Below are positions 43,428-52,600 of a DNA stretch of 53,802 bases, piece after piece. Both the position numbers and the translations under genes were made by a program. Each line of letters starts with the position of its first letter. Position 1 is the first letter of the stretch. Source of the DNA: Clostridia bacterium (lineage in GTDB: Bacteria > Bacillota > Clostridia > UMGS1810); the NCBI GenBank assembly GCA_017436905.1, contig JAFSCF010000010.1, positions 1 to 53,802 on the forward strand, in the 5' to 3' direction. The notes under the pieces were generated by a model that was not told where the DNA came from, searched no databases, and was given only the letters and a program-made list of their open reading frames with translations.

Positions 43428-44891
43428 TTATTCCATATCTTCAAGCGAACGTATTATGCCCTGCGCTATACCCCATGCGGCATCTTCCTGCCACGACGGG
43501 TCGATAAGTTTTTGCTGGTCATCGAAATTTGTAACAAAGCCGAGTTCAACAAGTGCGGCAGGCATATCGGTCCATTTAAGCACTGCAAGTCCGGGGCGTT
43601 CCCTTAAACCTCTGTCGAGCATATCGCCTACATCTACCATATACACAAGTATATTATCAGCCAAATCTTTGCTTGATATACCGTATTCGCTCTTTTCGTC
43701 TGTATCGTAATAAAGCACCTCTGTGCCGTTTGCCGTGGGAACACCGTCTACAGAATTGCTATGTATACTTACAAAAAGTGTTGCCTCGGCATCGTTTGCA
43801 ATATCGGCAATATCACGCAGTTCTATAAACTCGTCACCGTCACGGGTCATCATTACATTAACGCCCTCGTTATATAAATACTTATAAGTTTTAAGCGCAA
43901 CGGCAAGATTTATATCTTTTTCCATAATGGCAATCTCGTCATCATCGTCGTATATAATCTCGCCTTCTTCATCTCTACCGAGTGCGCCTGAATCTTTACC
44001 ACCATGACCTGCGTCTATTACGACAAGCGGCCCTGTACCGCTTGGATTTTTCTTAGGTCCTGTGCGGTCAAGAGGTTTCTTTTCTTCCTCTTTGTCTGCA
44101 TCTTTATCTTCTTCGTCTGTTTTTTCTTCAGTTTTTTCTTCCTCTATATCTACTTTGGTTTCGGGAGAGCCGACTATTATGCTGAATTTGTCATGCCCCG
44201 TCTGCACAAATTTATACGGTTGTTCGGCGGGACATTCTATAACTACTCTGTAGTAACCGTCATGGTCCGCCCAGCGCACCTGCTTGATAAAGCCGGAGTT
44301 AATATCAAGTTTATCGTCGTGACCGTCAAACTTTGTCTGCTTAAAATCAAGCACTATGCGGTAAGGCTCTTTTAATGTGAATATATCAGGTTCTTCGTAT
44401 TCGGAGAGTTTGATATTTAAAAGATTGTCGTTTTCAGTTTCCTCTACATCTATATTCTCTATTGCGCCGTTTGATTTTTCGTCAATTAATACACGGCGGT
44501 TTTCGTTATCCCACTCCACATTATAATCAAAAGTCTCACCAACAAAACGCACGGGCACCATAGTGCGGTCATTTATAAGTTTTGCAGGCACATCAAGTTT
44601 TTTTGTTTCTCCGTTTACCAGAACTTCTTTCTCGCCAATAGTTAAAAGTATTTCCATATCGTCTTTTAAAACTGTAACAAGTTTAAGTTTGCCGTCCCAC
44701 TTAACATCAGCACCCATACCACCCTCGGATATGGCACGTACCGGCACAAGTGTTCTGCCGTCTTCTATAACGGGGGCAACATCACAGGCAATCTCTTTGC
44801 CAAACATATATAATCCAATGTCGTCAGCGCTTACGCTTATACACGTAAGCAGACAGCACATTAAAATTGCAAATATTACAAACTTCCTCAT
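43428..44891 (-). CDS. N-acetylmuramoyl-L-alanine amidase with CuAO-N and AMIN domains
   Basis: 487 residues, exported (signal peptide about 1-22, ending SVSA). Two copper-amine-oxidase-N-like units (VAPVIEDGRTLVPVRAISE, and AKLINDRTMVPVRFVGETF), an AMIN-like beta domain (about 150-245), an acidic Lys/Glu linker (about 250-280), then Amidase_3 from about residue 290: VVIDAGHGGKDSG, MEKDINLAV, FVSIHSNS and the catalytic Glu in ALVELGFVTN. It cuts the bond between MurNAc and the stem peptide in the wall. ATG follows GGAGGTG; a good TATAAT lies 39 bp upstream (44930-44935) but the -35 is weak. Confidence 0.92.
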   Translation of the reverse strand: MRKFVIFAILMCCLLTCISVSADDIGLYMFGKEIACDVAPVIEDGRTLVPVRAISEGGMGADVKWDGKLKLVTVLKDDMEILLTIGEKEVLVNGETKKLDVPAKLINDRTMVPVRFVGETFDYNVEWDNENRRVLIDEKSNGAIENIDVEETENDNLLNIKLSEYEEPDIFTLKEPYRIVLDFKQTKFDGHDDKLDINSGFIKQVRWADHDGYYRVVIECPAEQPYKFVQTGHDKFSIIVGSPETKVDIEEEKTEEKTDEEDKDADKEEEKKPLDRTGPKKNPSGTGPLVVIDAGHGGKDSGALGRDEEGEIIYDDDDEIAIMEKDINLAVALKTYKYLYNEGVNVMMTRDGDEFIELRDIADIANDAEATLFVSIHSNSVDGVPTANGTEVLYYDTDEKSEYGISSKDLADNILVYMVDVGDMLDRGLRERPGLAVLKWTDMPAALVELGFVTNFDDQQKLIDPSWQEDAAWGIAQGIIRSLEDME

Positions 44892-45012
44892 GCTTCACCT
44901 CCGCAAAAATGTGATAATAGCACGTTACCATTATAACATATTATTCGACATTTTTTTAAGGTGCCTTGTTTTTGTAATGTAATTTTAACGTGTATGTCAT
45001 ATAAAATATAAT

Positions 45013-45339
45013 TTACGATATAACTTCATAAGTAAAATTTGGCGTTTGTCTATGTACTCTTTCAAAAATTTTAATCATCACCTCACAATATTCGCGCCAT
45101 TCTTCATTCAATTCTGAAAAAGCATAGATTTTTACGTGTATATTTTCCCCGTCCCACCATAAATAGCGGAGACAATCCCATAATGCATCCCAATTTTCTC
45201 CGTAATAATCAGGCAATCCAAATTTCTCTTTCAGTTGTTTGTGGAGTTCATATCCTGTTTTTATTTCTGAAAAATCCAGTATTATCGGATTTTCTTTTAT
45301 CGGCTTAAATGCGTTCGGGTCATATCCGATTATATTCAT
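45013..45339 (-). CDS. Barstar-family ribonuclease inhibitor
   Basis: 108 residues. The segment LHKQLKEKFGLPDYYGENWDALWDCL is near-identical in pattern to barstar and keeps the contact residues equivalent to D35, W38 and D39. The C-terminal half is more diverged (FSELNEEWREYCEVMIKIFERV). It should bind and block the barnase-like protein encoded 11 nt upstream. ATG follows AGGAGGAG. Order is toxin first, immunity second. Confidence 0.9.
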   Translation of the reverse strand: MNIIGYDPNAFKPIKENPIILDFSEIKTGYELHKQLKEKFGLPDYYGENWDALWDCLRYLWWDGENIHVKIYAFSELNEEWREYCEVMIKIFERVHRQTPNFTYEVIS

Positions 45340-45350
45340 AAATTCTCCTC

Positions 45351-45875
45351 CTATACAATTTCATAAAATGTATGGTAATGATCGTATGTAACAAAAATTA
45401 ATCCATCATTTGAAAATAAAATTCTATCCATACCACGATATCCGCGTATATAATTGATATCTGCTTCGTACCATATACGTCCTTCGGCAGATGGCAAATG
45501 CCCATTATCATTATTATATATACCCCCAAATATCATTTTATCAGGACATTTAAAAGCCAAATCCCCTAATTTTGGTTGCCATCCCATTTCTTTTGCTTCT
45601 TCCACTGTAATATAATATTCGGGCAATTCTCCATGAAACTTCAATTGCCAATCTGCTCCTTCTATGCCTTTTTTAGTTGCTAATCCGGCACGTTTTGCTT
45701 CGAGACGGTCTATTATGCATCTTCCGTTTTCATGGATAGGTGGATTAGGCACCGGAACTTCGTCGGTATCATATATTTTACCATTTAATTTTCTACACGT
45801 CAAACAAGTTTTCGGGTCTAACATTGCCTTCCATGTTCGCCAACTTGTGCTATATAAAATGTTTTTGCTAAGCAT
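45351..45875 (-). CDS. MuF/gp7-like N-terminus fused to a barnase RNase domain
   Basis: 174 residues, no signal peptide. Residues about 11-62 (WRTWKAMLDPKTCLTCRKLNGKIY, NPPIHENGRC) match the conserved C-terminal zinc-type motif of MuF/SPP1 gp7 phage head proteins. Residues about 88-174 are a barnase/guanyl-specific RNase domain (YYITVEEAKEMGWQPKLGDL, GRIWYEADINY, DRILFSNDGLIFVTYDHYHTF). The equivalents of E73, R83, R87 and H102 are present; K27 is replaced by Val. ATG follows GGAGGTG by 5 nt. The combination resembles a cut-down prophage polymorphic toxin. Confidence 0.85.
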   Translation of the reverse strand: MLSKNILYSTSWRTWKAMLDPKTCLTCRKLNGKIYDTDEVPVPNPPIHENGRCIIDRLEAKRAGLATKKGIEGADWQLKFHGELPEYYITVEEAKEMGWQPKLGDLAFKCPDKMIFGGIYNNDNGHLPSAEGRIWYEADINYIRGYRGMDRILFSNDGLIFVTYDHYHTFYEIV

Positions 45876-45904
45876 ATTTTCACCTCCTTTGCTTTTGAAA
45901 CGGA

Positions 45905-45915
45905 GGTATCATACC
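45905..45915. promoter_or_regulatory. Dyad over the -10 of the toxin promoter
   Basis: GGTAT-C-ATACC is a perfect 11-bp dyad overlapping the -10 of the toxin-immunity promoter. It could be an operator, but it is short. Confidence 0.35.
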
Positions 45916-45937
45916 ATATTTAAAACAAAAAAGTCAA
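45908..45937 (-). promoter_or_regulatory. Promoter of the barnase-barstar pair
   Basis: On the minus strand TTGACT (45932-45937), an 18-bp spacer and TATGAT (45908-45913). The rest of the 250-bp gap to ruvC is AT-rich with nothing else recognised. Confidence 0.65.
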
Positions 45938-46067
45938 AAAACCTTACATATTTTAACATTCGATGTTTTTGGCGTTATTACTTGGTTATATCGTTTTTTA
46001 TGTTATGTTTCACTTAATTCTGAAGAAATGTAACATAAATTTAACATACGTAATTAGTGCCCTTTTA

Positions 46068-46096
46068 TTGATTTTTCAGCCGGATATTGATAAAAT
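46068..46096 (+). promoter_or_regulatory. Promoter of ruvCAB
   Basis: TTGATT (46068-46073), a 17-bp spacer and TAAAAT (46091-46096), 29 bp before ruvC. No obvious LexA box of the CGAACNNNNGTTCG type is seen in this stretch. Confidence 0.75.
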
Positions 46097-46125
46097 AGAG
46101 ATAGTATTAAAAGAGAGGTTTTAAT

Positions 46126-46617
46126 ATGCGAATTTTAGGTATAGACCCCGGCTTTGCCATAGTGGGTTGCGGAATAGTCGATTATGTAGGCAACAAATTT
46201 TCAGTAGTGAACTACCGTGCCATAACCACGAAAGCCGGAGAGAAACTTGAAGACAGACTAAAATCTATATACGACGACCTGTGCGAACTTATCGACACCT
46301 ACAAACCCGAATGTGTTGCGGTTGAAGAACTGTTTTTCAACACAAACGCAAAAACGGCAATTCAGGTAGGGCAAGCAAGGGGCGTTATTCTGCTGGCGGC
46401 GGTTAACAAAGGACTTTCTGTAGCAGAGTATACACCGCTTCAGGTTAAGCAGGCTGTTGTCGGCTACGGCAGAGCAGAAAAAATTCAGGTACAGCAAATG
46501 GTTAAAAGCATACTTAACTTAAAAGCCATTCCAAAGCCTGATGACGTTGCCGACGGTCTGGCACTTGCCGTTTGCCATGCACATTCCTACAGAATAGGAG
46601 GATTATTCAATGTTTAG
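46126..46617 (+). CDS. ruvC: Holliday junction resolvase RuvC
   Basis: Endonuclease that cuts Holliday junctions symmetrically. 163 residues. Catalytic acidic residues are visible as D7 in GIDPG, E67/E68 in [11 protein letters not shown], and the C-terminal [19 protein letters not shown] follows GAGAGG by 7 nt. Its last 8 bases overlap ruvA. Confidence 0.97.
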   Translation: MRILGIDPGFAIVGCGIVDYVGNKFSVVNYRAITTKAGEKLEDRLKSIYDDLCELIDTYKPECVAVEELFFNTNAKTAIQVGQARGVILLAAVNKGLSVAEYTPLQVKQAVVGYGRAEKIQVQQMVKSILNLKAIPKPDDVADGLALAVCHAHSYRIGGLFNV

Positions 46618-47209
46618 TTATATAACAGGTAAAGTAGCCGAAAAAGCCACCAACTTTGTAGTGGTAGACGTAAACGGTGTTGGTTTTAAGATTTTTACGT
46701 CGCTGAACACCCTACAGGATACATCTGTTGTATCGGGCGAAAAGGCGACTTTTTATACGTATATGTACATAAAAGAAGGCATTATGGACTTATACGGTTT
46801 TTCCACAAAGGAAGAACTTACTTTGTTTGAACTGCTTATAACTGTATCAGGCGTTGGGGCAAAAGGTGCTACGGCGGTACTGTCTGTGGCAAATCCGTCT
46901 AAACTGGCGCTTAGCATAGTAACAGGCGATATTGCAACAATAAAGCAGGCATCGGGCATAGGCACAAAAACAGCGCAGAGAATATCTTTGGAACTTAAAG
47001 ACAAGATTAAAAACGAAAGTCTTGTGTCTGATGCAACAGACGCATTTGAACCGTCTGCACCCATAGACGCATCTGCACAAAGCGAGGCTGTAAGCGCACT
47101 TATGGTACTTGGCTACAGTGCAAACGAAGCGCAGAAAGCCGTTGCATCAGTTGGCGATGTGGGCAATGTGGAAGAGATTGTTAAACTTGCACTAAAAAAA
47201 CTGTTTTAA
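46610..47209 (+). CDS. ruvA: Holliday junction branch migration protein RuvA
   Basis: 199 residues. Domain I (OB fold, about 1-62: [26 protein letters not shown]), domain II helix-hairpin-helix ([36 protein letters not shown]), linker, and domain III ([24 protein letters not shown]) that contacts RuvB. AGGAGG lies within the end of ruvC, before the overlapping ATG. Confidence 0.97.
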   Translation: MFSYITGKVAEKATNFVVVDVNGVGFKIFTSLNTLQDTSVVSGEKATFYTYMYIKEGIMDLYGFSTKEELTLFELLITVSGVGAKGATAVLSVANPSKLALSIVTGDIATIKQASGIGTKTAQRISLELKDKIKNESLVSDATDAFEPSAPIDASAQSEAVSALMVLGYSANEAQKAVASVGDVGNVEEIVKLALKKLF

Positions 47210-47224
47210 AACGGGAGATAAATT

Positions 47225-48229
47225 ATGGATTTAGACGAAAGAATTGTAACCGGTGAAGTGCTTATCGAGGACAGCGAAACCGAAGTCGGTCTGCGCCCCA
47301 GGGTATTAAGCGAATATGTCGGTCAGGACAAAGTTAAAGAAAACCTTAAAATATACATTGAAGCCGCAAAAAGCCGTAAAGATGCGCTTGACCATGTGCT
47401 GCTCTACGGCCCTCCGGGATTGGGAAAAACCACGCTTGCAAACATTATAGCAAACGAGATGGGCGTAAATCTGCGTATAACAAGCGGCCCCGCTATAGAA
47501 AAACCGGGTGATTTAGCGGCGCTTCTTACCAACCTCTCAGAGCACGATGTATTGTTCATTGACGAAATACACAGATTAAGCCACAGTGTTGAGGAAGTAC
47601 TCTACCCCGCTATGGAGGATTTTGCGCTTGACATTATTATAGGTAAAGGCCCAAGCGCACGTTCTATCAGGCTTGATTTGCCAAAATTCACACTTGTCGG
47701 GGCAACAACAAAAGCGGGCAATATGACATCGCCTCTGCGTGACCGTTTCGGTGTTATTTCAAGGCTTGATTTATACACACCTGCACAACTTGCAAACATC
47801 GTTAAACGCAGCGCAAATATACTCGGTGTAAATATTGAAGAAGAAGGTGCGGCAGAGATTGCGTCACGCTCACGAGGAACACCCAGAATTGCAAACAGAC
47901 TGCTTCGCAGAGTTCGTGATTTTGCACAGGTTAAATACGATGGTGTTATAACAAAAGAAGTTGCAGATGCCGCACTTACACGTATTGAAGTTGACAAAAT
48001 AGGCTTAGACGCTACCGACAGCAATATGATACGCACAATGATACGCAATTTCGGTGGTGGTCCGGTTGGTCTTGATACATTAGCCGCAACTATAGGTGAA
48101 GATGCAACCACTATTGAAGACGTTTACGAGCCTTATCTTCTTCAATTAGGATTTATAAACAGAACTCCAAAAGGCAGAGTGGTTTCAAAACTTGCGTACG
48201 AACATTTTGATATTCCGTTTGAAAAATAA
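47225..48229 (+). CDS. ruvB: Holliday junction branch migration ATPase RuvB
   Basis: 334 residues, AAA+ motor. [18 protein letters not shown], Walker [12 protein letters not shown], Walker [11 protein letters not shown], sensor [18 protein letters not shown] and the C-terminal winged helix ([36 protein letters not shown]). It begins 15 nt after ruvA with GGGAG before the ATG. A terminator follows. Confidence 0.98.
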   Translation: MDLDERIVTGEVLIEDSETEVGLRPRVLSEYVGQDKVKENLKIYIEAAKSRKDALDHVLLYGPPGLGKTTLANIIANEMGVNLRITSGPAIEKPGDLAALLTNLSEHDVLFIDEIHRLSHSVEEVLYPAMEDFALDIIIGKGPSARSIRLDLPKFTLVGATTKAGNMTSPLRDRFGVISRLDLYTPAQLANIVKRSANILGVNIEEEGAAEIASRSRGTPRIANRLLRRVRDFAQVKYDGVITKEVADAALTRIEVDKIGLDATDSNMIRTMIRNFGGGPVGLDTLAATIGEDATTIEDVYEPYLLQLGFINRTPKGRVVSKLAYEHFDIPFEK

Positions 48230-48240
48230 TGCAATCAAGT

Positions 48241-48280
48241 AAAAACAGGTTGTGACCTAAAATGTCACAACCTGTTTTTT
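48241..48280. terminator. Bidirectional terminator between ruvB and trpB
   Basis: AAAAACAGGTTGTGAC pairs with GTCACAACCTGTTTTT around a 7-nt loop, with T-runs in both directions. Confidence 0.87.
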
Positions 48281-48283
48281 GTT

Positions 48284-49471
48284 TTATTTTTTATTGAGTA
48301 TTTCAAGCACCTGATGAACGTCTTTATCACCACGCCCTGAAAGGTTTATTACAAGTATTTTATCTTTATCAAGCGCAGGAGCGAGTTTTACTGCATATGC
48401 AACAGCGTGCGAACTCTCCAGTGCAGGAATAATTCCCTCTTCCTCGCAAAGCAGACAGAATGCGTCAAGTGCTTCGCCATCTGTAACAGTTACATACTGT
48501 GCTCTGCCGCTGTCTTTATAAAAACTGTGTTCAGGACCTACACCCGGGTAGTCAAGACCTGCAGATACCGAGTATGCAGGAAGCGGCTCGCCGTTTTCGT
48601 CCTGAAGCAGATATGATTTAAAGCCGTGCAGCACTCCGGGCGTACCTGCGCACAATGTTGCTGCGTGCATACCGGTTTCAAGACCTTTTCCGGCAGGTTC
48701 TATTCCGATAAGCGCAGTTTTTTCGTTATAAAATGGTGCAAACATACCAACCGCATTACTGCCACCGCCAACGCAAGCAAGAACATAGTCGGGAAGCACA
48801 CCCTCAGCCACTTTTGACTGCTCAATAGTTTCTTCACCAATAACAGACTGGAAAAACTTAACCATCTGCGGATACGGGTCGGGGCCTACTGCAGAGCCAA
48901 TCATATAATAAGTATCTTTATAATTAGCTGCAAGGTCTGCCAAAGCAACGTCTATAGCATCTTTTAAAGTTTTGGTACCCTGAGTTACGGAAACAACATT
49001 TGCACCAAGCAGTTTCATACGGAATACGTTAAGTTCCTGACGGCGTATATCTTCCTCGCCCATATAAACAATGCACTCCATATTAAACATCGCACACGCA
49101 GTTGCGGTTGCAACACCATGCTGACCTGCACCGGTTTCAGCGATTACTCTTTTTTTGCCAAGACGTCTCGCAAGAAGCACCTGACCTATAGCGTTATTGA
49201 TTTTATGTGAGCCGGTGTGGTTAAGGTCTTCACGTTTAAGATAGATTTTAGCACCTCCAAGGCGCTCTGTTAAGCGACGTGCAAAATAAAATGGTGTAGG
49301 TCTGCCTACATAATTGTGCAGATAATCTTTATATTCTTCTACAAAAGCAGGGTCATCTTTGCATTTTAAAAATTCTTCTCTTATCTCTGCCATAACGGGT
49401 TTGAGTTCGTCTGAAACAAACACACCGCCATGGTCACCGAAGAAACCGTGTTCATCTGGAAAATTAACCAT
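48284..49471 (-). CDS. trpB: Tryptophan synthase beta chain (stand-alone)
   Basis: Condenses indole with serine to tryptophan using PLP. 395 residues, TrpB1 type by length and by [16 protein letters not shown]. The PLP lysine is in [14 protein letters not shown], the phosphate-binding loop is [12 protein letters not shown] and the C-terminus has [15 protein letters not shown]. No other trp gene flanks it and the leader shows no obvious T-box or trp attenuator, so it may serve indole salvage. ATG follows CAGGAG. Confidence 0.95.
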   Translation of the reverse strand: MVNFPDEHGFFGDHGGVFVSDELKPVMAEIREEFLKCKDDPAFVEEYKDYLHNYVGRPTPFYFARRLTERLGGAKIYLKREDLNHTGSHKINNAIGQVLLARRLGKKRVIAETGAGQHGVATATACAMFNMECIVYMGEEDIRRQELNVFRMKLLGANVVSVTQGTKTLKDAIDVALADLAANYKDTYYMIGSAVGPDPYPQMVKFFQSVIGEETIEQSKVAEGVLPDYVLACVGGGSNAVGMFAPFYNEKTALIGIEPAGKGLETGMHAATLCAGTPGVLHGFKSYLLQDENGEPLPAYSVSAGLDYPGVGPEHSFYKDSGRAQYVTVTDGEALDAFCLLCEEEGIIPALESSHAVAYAVKLAPALDKDKILVINLSGRGDKDVHQVLEILNKK

Positions 49472-49533
49472 AATATCTCTCCTGTTTATTTATATGTAAA
49501 AATATGTCGTTTACTAAAAAACATTACTTATAT

Positions 49534-49562
49534 ATTATATTTCAGTTGAGCCGGTTTGTCAA
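49534..49562 (-). promoter_or_regulatory. Promoter of trpB
   Basis: On the minus strand TTGACA (49557-49562), a 17-bp spacer and TATAAT (49534-49539), consensus at every position. Confidence 0.88.
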
Positions 49563-49592
49563 CTATAGGGAGAAAGAAATAATTTGAAACGT

Positions 49593-49624
49593 AAAAAAGA
49601 AGAGCACCGAAGTGCTCTTCTTTT
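49593..49624. terminator. Terminator after the SLH protein gene
   Basis: GAAGAGCAC and GTGCTCTTC pair around CGAA with A/T runs outside, just beyond the stop of the large surface-protein gene. Confidence 0.85.
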
Positions 49625-49643
49625 AAACAGATAACTGTTTTAA

Positions 49644-52600
49644 TTATTTAGCAGTTTTTAAAACTTTAACGAACTCGTACGCTCTGTTAGAAAGTGCTGC
49701 TGCTTCTTCTCTTGTGATATCTGCTTTGGGGTTAGCGTATACGCCGTCTGCGCCTTCGCTACCTTTAAGAATACCGATTGAAGAGAGAAGTGCGATTGAA
49801 TCTTTAGCATAATCAGCAATGTGTGCTGCGTCAGCGAATTCAACGCCTGTGCCTTCGATGGTTACATCACCGATAGCAAGTTTAATCAATCTTGCAAGTT
49901 TTGTGAGGTAATCCTGTCTGATGATGTGGTCTTCACCATTTGTAATGATAGTTCCGTCATCATGAGCACCTACACCTACAGAGATACCTGTCTGTGCTGC
50001 CCAGAGGTCAGCCTCGTAAGCCCAGTGTGAAGGATCTGTGTCAATCTTAACATCAGCATTAACTGTGAGTTCAAGTTTAAGAGCATCTGCAAGGTTCATC
50101 TTGAGTTTGCTTGCCTCAGAACGTGTAAGGAGATCTGCAGGAGCGTAAGCACCGGCTGCTCTACCACTTACGATACCGAGGTCAGCGGCTCTTGCAACTT
50201 CTTTGTGTGACCATCTGTCTGCTGTATCTGCGAAATCTACGGGAGCAGTTGTAGAAACTGCAACTACTGTGCCGTCTGCAACGCCTGCAACGAGGAGTTT
50301 GCCTGTTTCTGCGTCATAAGCAGAGTCAAGTCTTACTGTGTTACCGAGTTCGTCTACTGCATAAGCGTAAGCCTGTGCTTCAACGTCGATAGCGATTGTT
50401 GCTTCAACAGCAACTGCTGTGTCGCCGCTCTTAGCGTCAACTTTAACTTCGATAGCATCACCAACGATACCATCAGCTGCTTTACCTGTTACTTCAGTAT
50501 TTGCTTTGTCAGCAGAAACTGTGAGTGAGTCAACTGCTTTTTCAGCAACGTCAACTGTTACTTCAACTGTAGCACCGCTTTCAGTTGTTACTGTAGCAGA
50601 AACTACTGATGCGTCTGCGAGGTCAGCAGCAGGAACTGTTGCTGTTTCTGTTTTAGATTCTACAACAACGTCTGCTTCAGGAACAGTGATTGTTGTTTCG
50701 GGTGTTGCAGGAGTTTCAGTTTCACCAGTTGAAGGTGTTTCTGTTTCGCCTGTAGAAGGTGTTTCTGTTGCAGGAGGTGTGGTAGGTTTGGTTGTTGTAC
50801 CTGTTGCACCGCCTGTTACTACAGATGCTGTGCCGCCTGCTGCTTTAGTAGTAGCAGTAGCAGTTGCTTCTGTTTCACCTGCTGCGTTTATAGCAACAAC
50901 TGTGATTGTGTAAGTTGTTTTTGAATCAAGATTTTCGAATGTGTAAGTACCTACGCCTTCAACGATTTCAGCCGGAGCTTCTTCGATTACGTTTTCTTCG
51001 CTGTCTGTAAGTGTCAATGCATATTCTTCGATTTCTGCACCGTTAGCATCAGCGGTAACTTCAACATCGATAGAGTTCTTTGTTACATCTGTAGTGATAA
51101 CTACGTTAGAAGGAGCGAGAGGCTCTACGTAGATTGTATTGAGCGCAAGAACTATACCAGAGTAATTATCACCCTTACCAACCAATTTAGCGGTAACTGT
51201 TTTACCAAGGTCAGCATTTGTAACTGCGTATGTTGTACCTGTTACAGCAGAATCTACACCGTCAACAACCCAGATAAGGTCGTAGTTTGCAGCGTCTACT
51301 GCAGTATCAACACCTGTTTCGATTGTGTTTTCGTCCAACCAACTGAGGATAACTTCACCTGTGAGGGCGATTTTACCAATTTCACCAACTGTAGCACTGA
51401 TTGTACCTGTGTAGTTAGCGTTAGGTGTACCTGTTACTTCAACAACACCTGTCATAGCAGCAGGAATTACAAGGTTTTTGTCCGTTGCTTCGGGAACGGT
51501 TACATCACCGATAGTCCATACATAAGTAAGACCGAGTGATGAAGCATCGTAGAAACCGGGAACTTCTGTAACTACAAGGTCGCCTGCATCAAGCACATCA
51601 TTTTCGTTGTTGTCATTAACGATTACACTAAATACATCGTAAGCGAGGTCGTAGATAGCAACTGTTACTTCGTTAGAAGCAGCAGATGTGCCTTCGTAGT
51701 TTACAGTAGCCTCAGTTGCAACTGCTTTAACTGTAACTGCTTTGTTAGAGTAATCCGGCCAGATGTAGAGGTAATCCTCTGTACCTGTGGAGTATTCTTC
51801 ACCACCAACAGTCCATTCATATTCGAATGTATCGTTAATAGCGAATGATACAGGCATATCTAATCCGGCAAATGCATTAGCCTCATTGAGGACAGGTGCA
51901 ACGTCTGCAATAGATTTTTTGGTGATTGTAAGTGTGCCGGGAACATATGAGTATGAGTAGTTAGCATTTGTTGCTGCTACTGTGATAGGATATTCACCAA
52001 CATCTGTTGTTGCAGATGCATCACAAGTGAATACGAGAAGGAGATCTTCTACTGTATCATCATACTTGAGTGCAGGTGCTTCAGCAAGTTCAGGTGTTGG
52101 GTTTGCATCGCCGTATACTCTTGTATCATTTTTAACTGTAAGAGTGATAGGTGCTTTTGTGATTTCAAAGTCTGCAGTTGCGGGTGCTGCTGCGTAAATA
52201 TCACTTACAAGTGATGCTTTAGCAGTATATGTACCTGCTGCTGTAGGTTTGGTTGTGCTTTCTTCGTAAACTGTGTCGCCTTTACCAACGTAGGTAATTA
52301 CAACTCTAGCATCAGCATCTTCACCAGCATCGTCTGCTGTCCAAGCGGGGATTGCAATGTCAGCAATTTCTGTACCATACTCAGCGCCTGTTGCTGTGAT
52401 AGCAGCGATTGTAGCGCCTTTCTTGTTAGAGATGTTAAGTGTAATAACTGCATCTTCAGCAACTGTGAGGTATGCTTTTTCAGCAGCAGTAAGTGATGCT
52501 TCAACGTCGAGGTTGATTGTAACAACTTCATCGTGACCGTCTGTTACGTTAGCAGCAGCGGCTTTAACATCTTCGAGTGTTTTATCGTAAACGAGTGCAA

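Noticed and set aside
46068..46125. LexA/SOS box before ruvC
   Set aside because: I looked for a CGAAC-type palindrome and found none; ordinary sigma-A promoter only.
50700..50790. Short tandem repeats resembling a repeat array
   Set aside because: These are coding repeats for the TETPSTGE linker of the SLH protein, not a CRISPR: no regular spacers, no cas genes.
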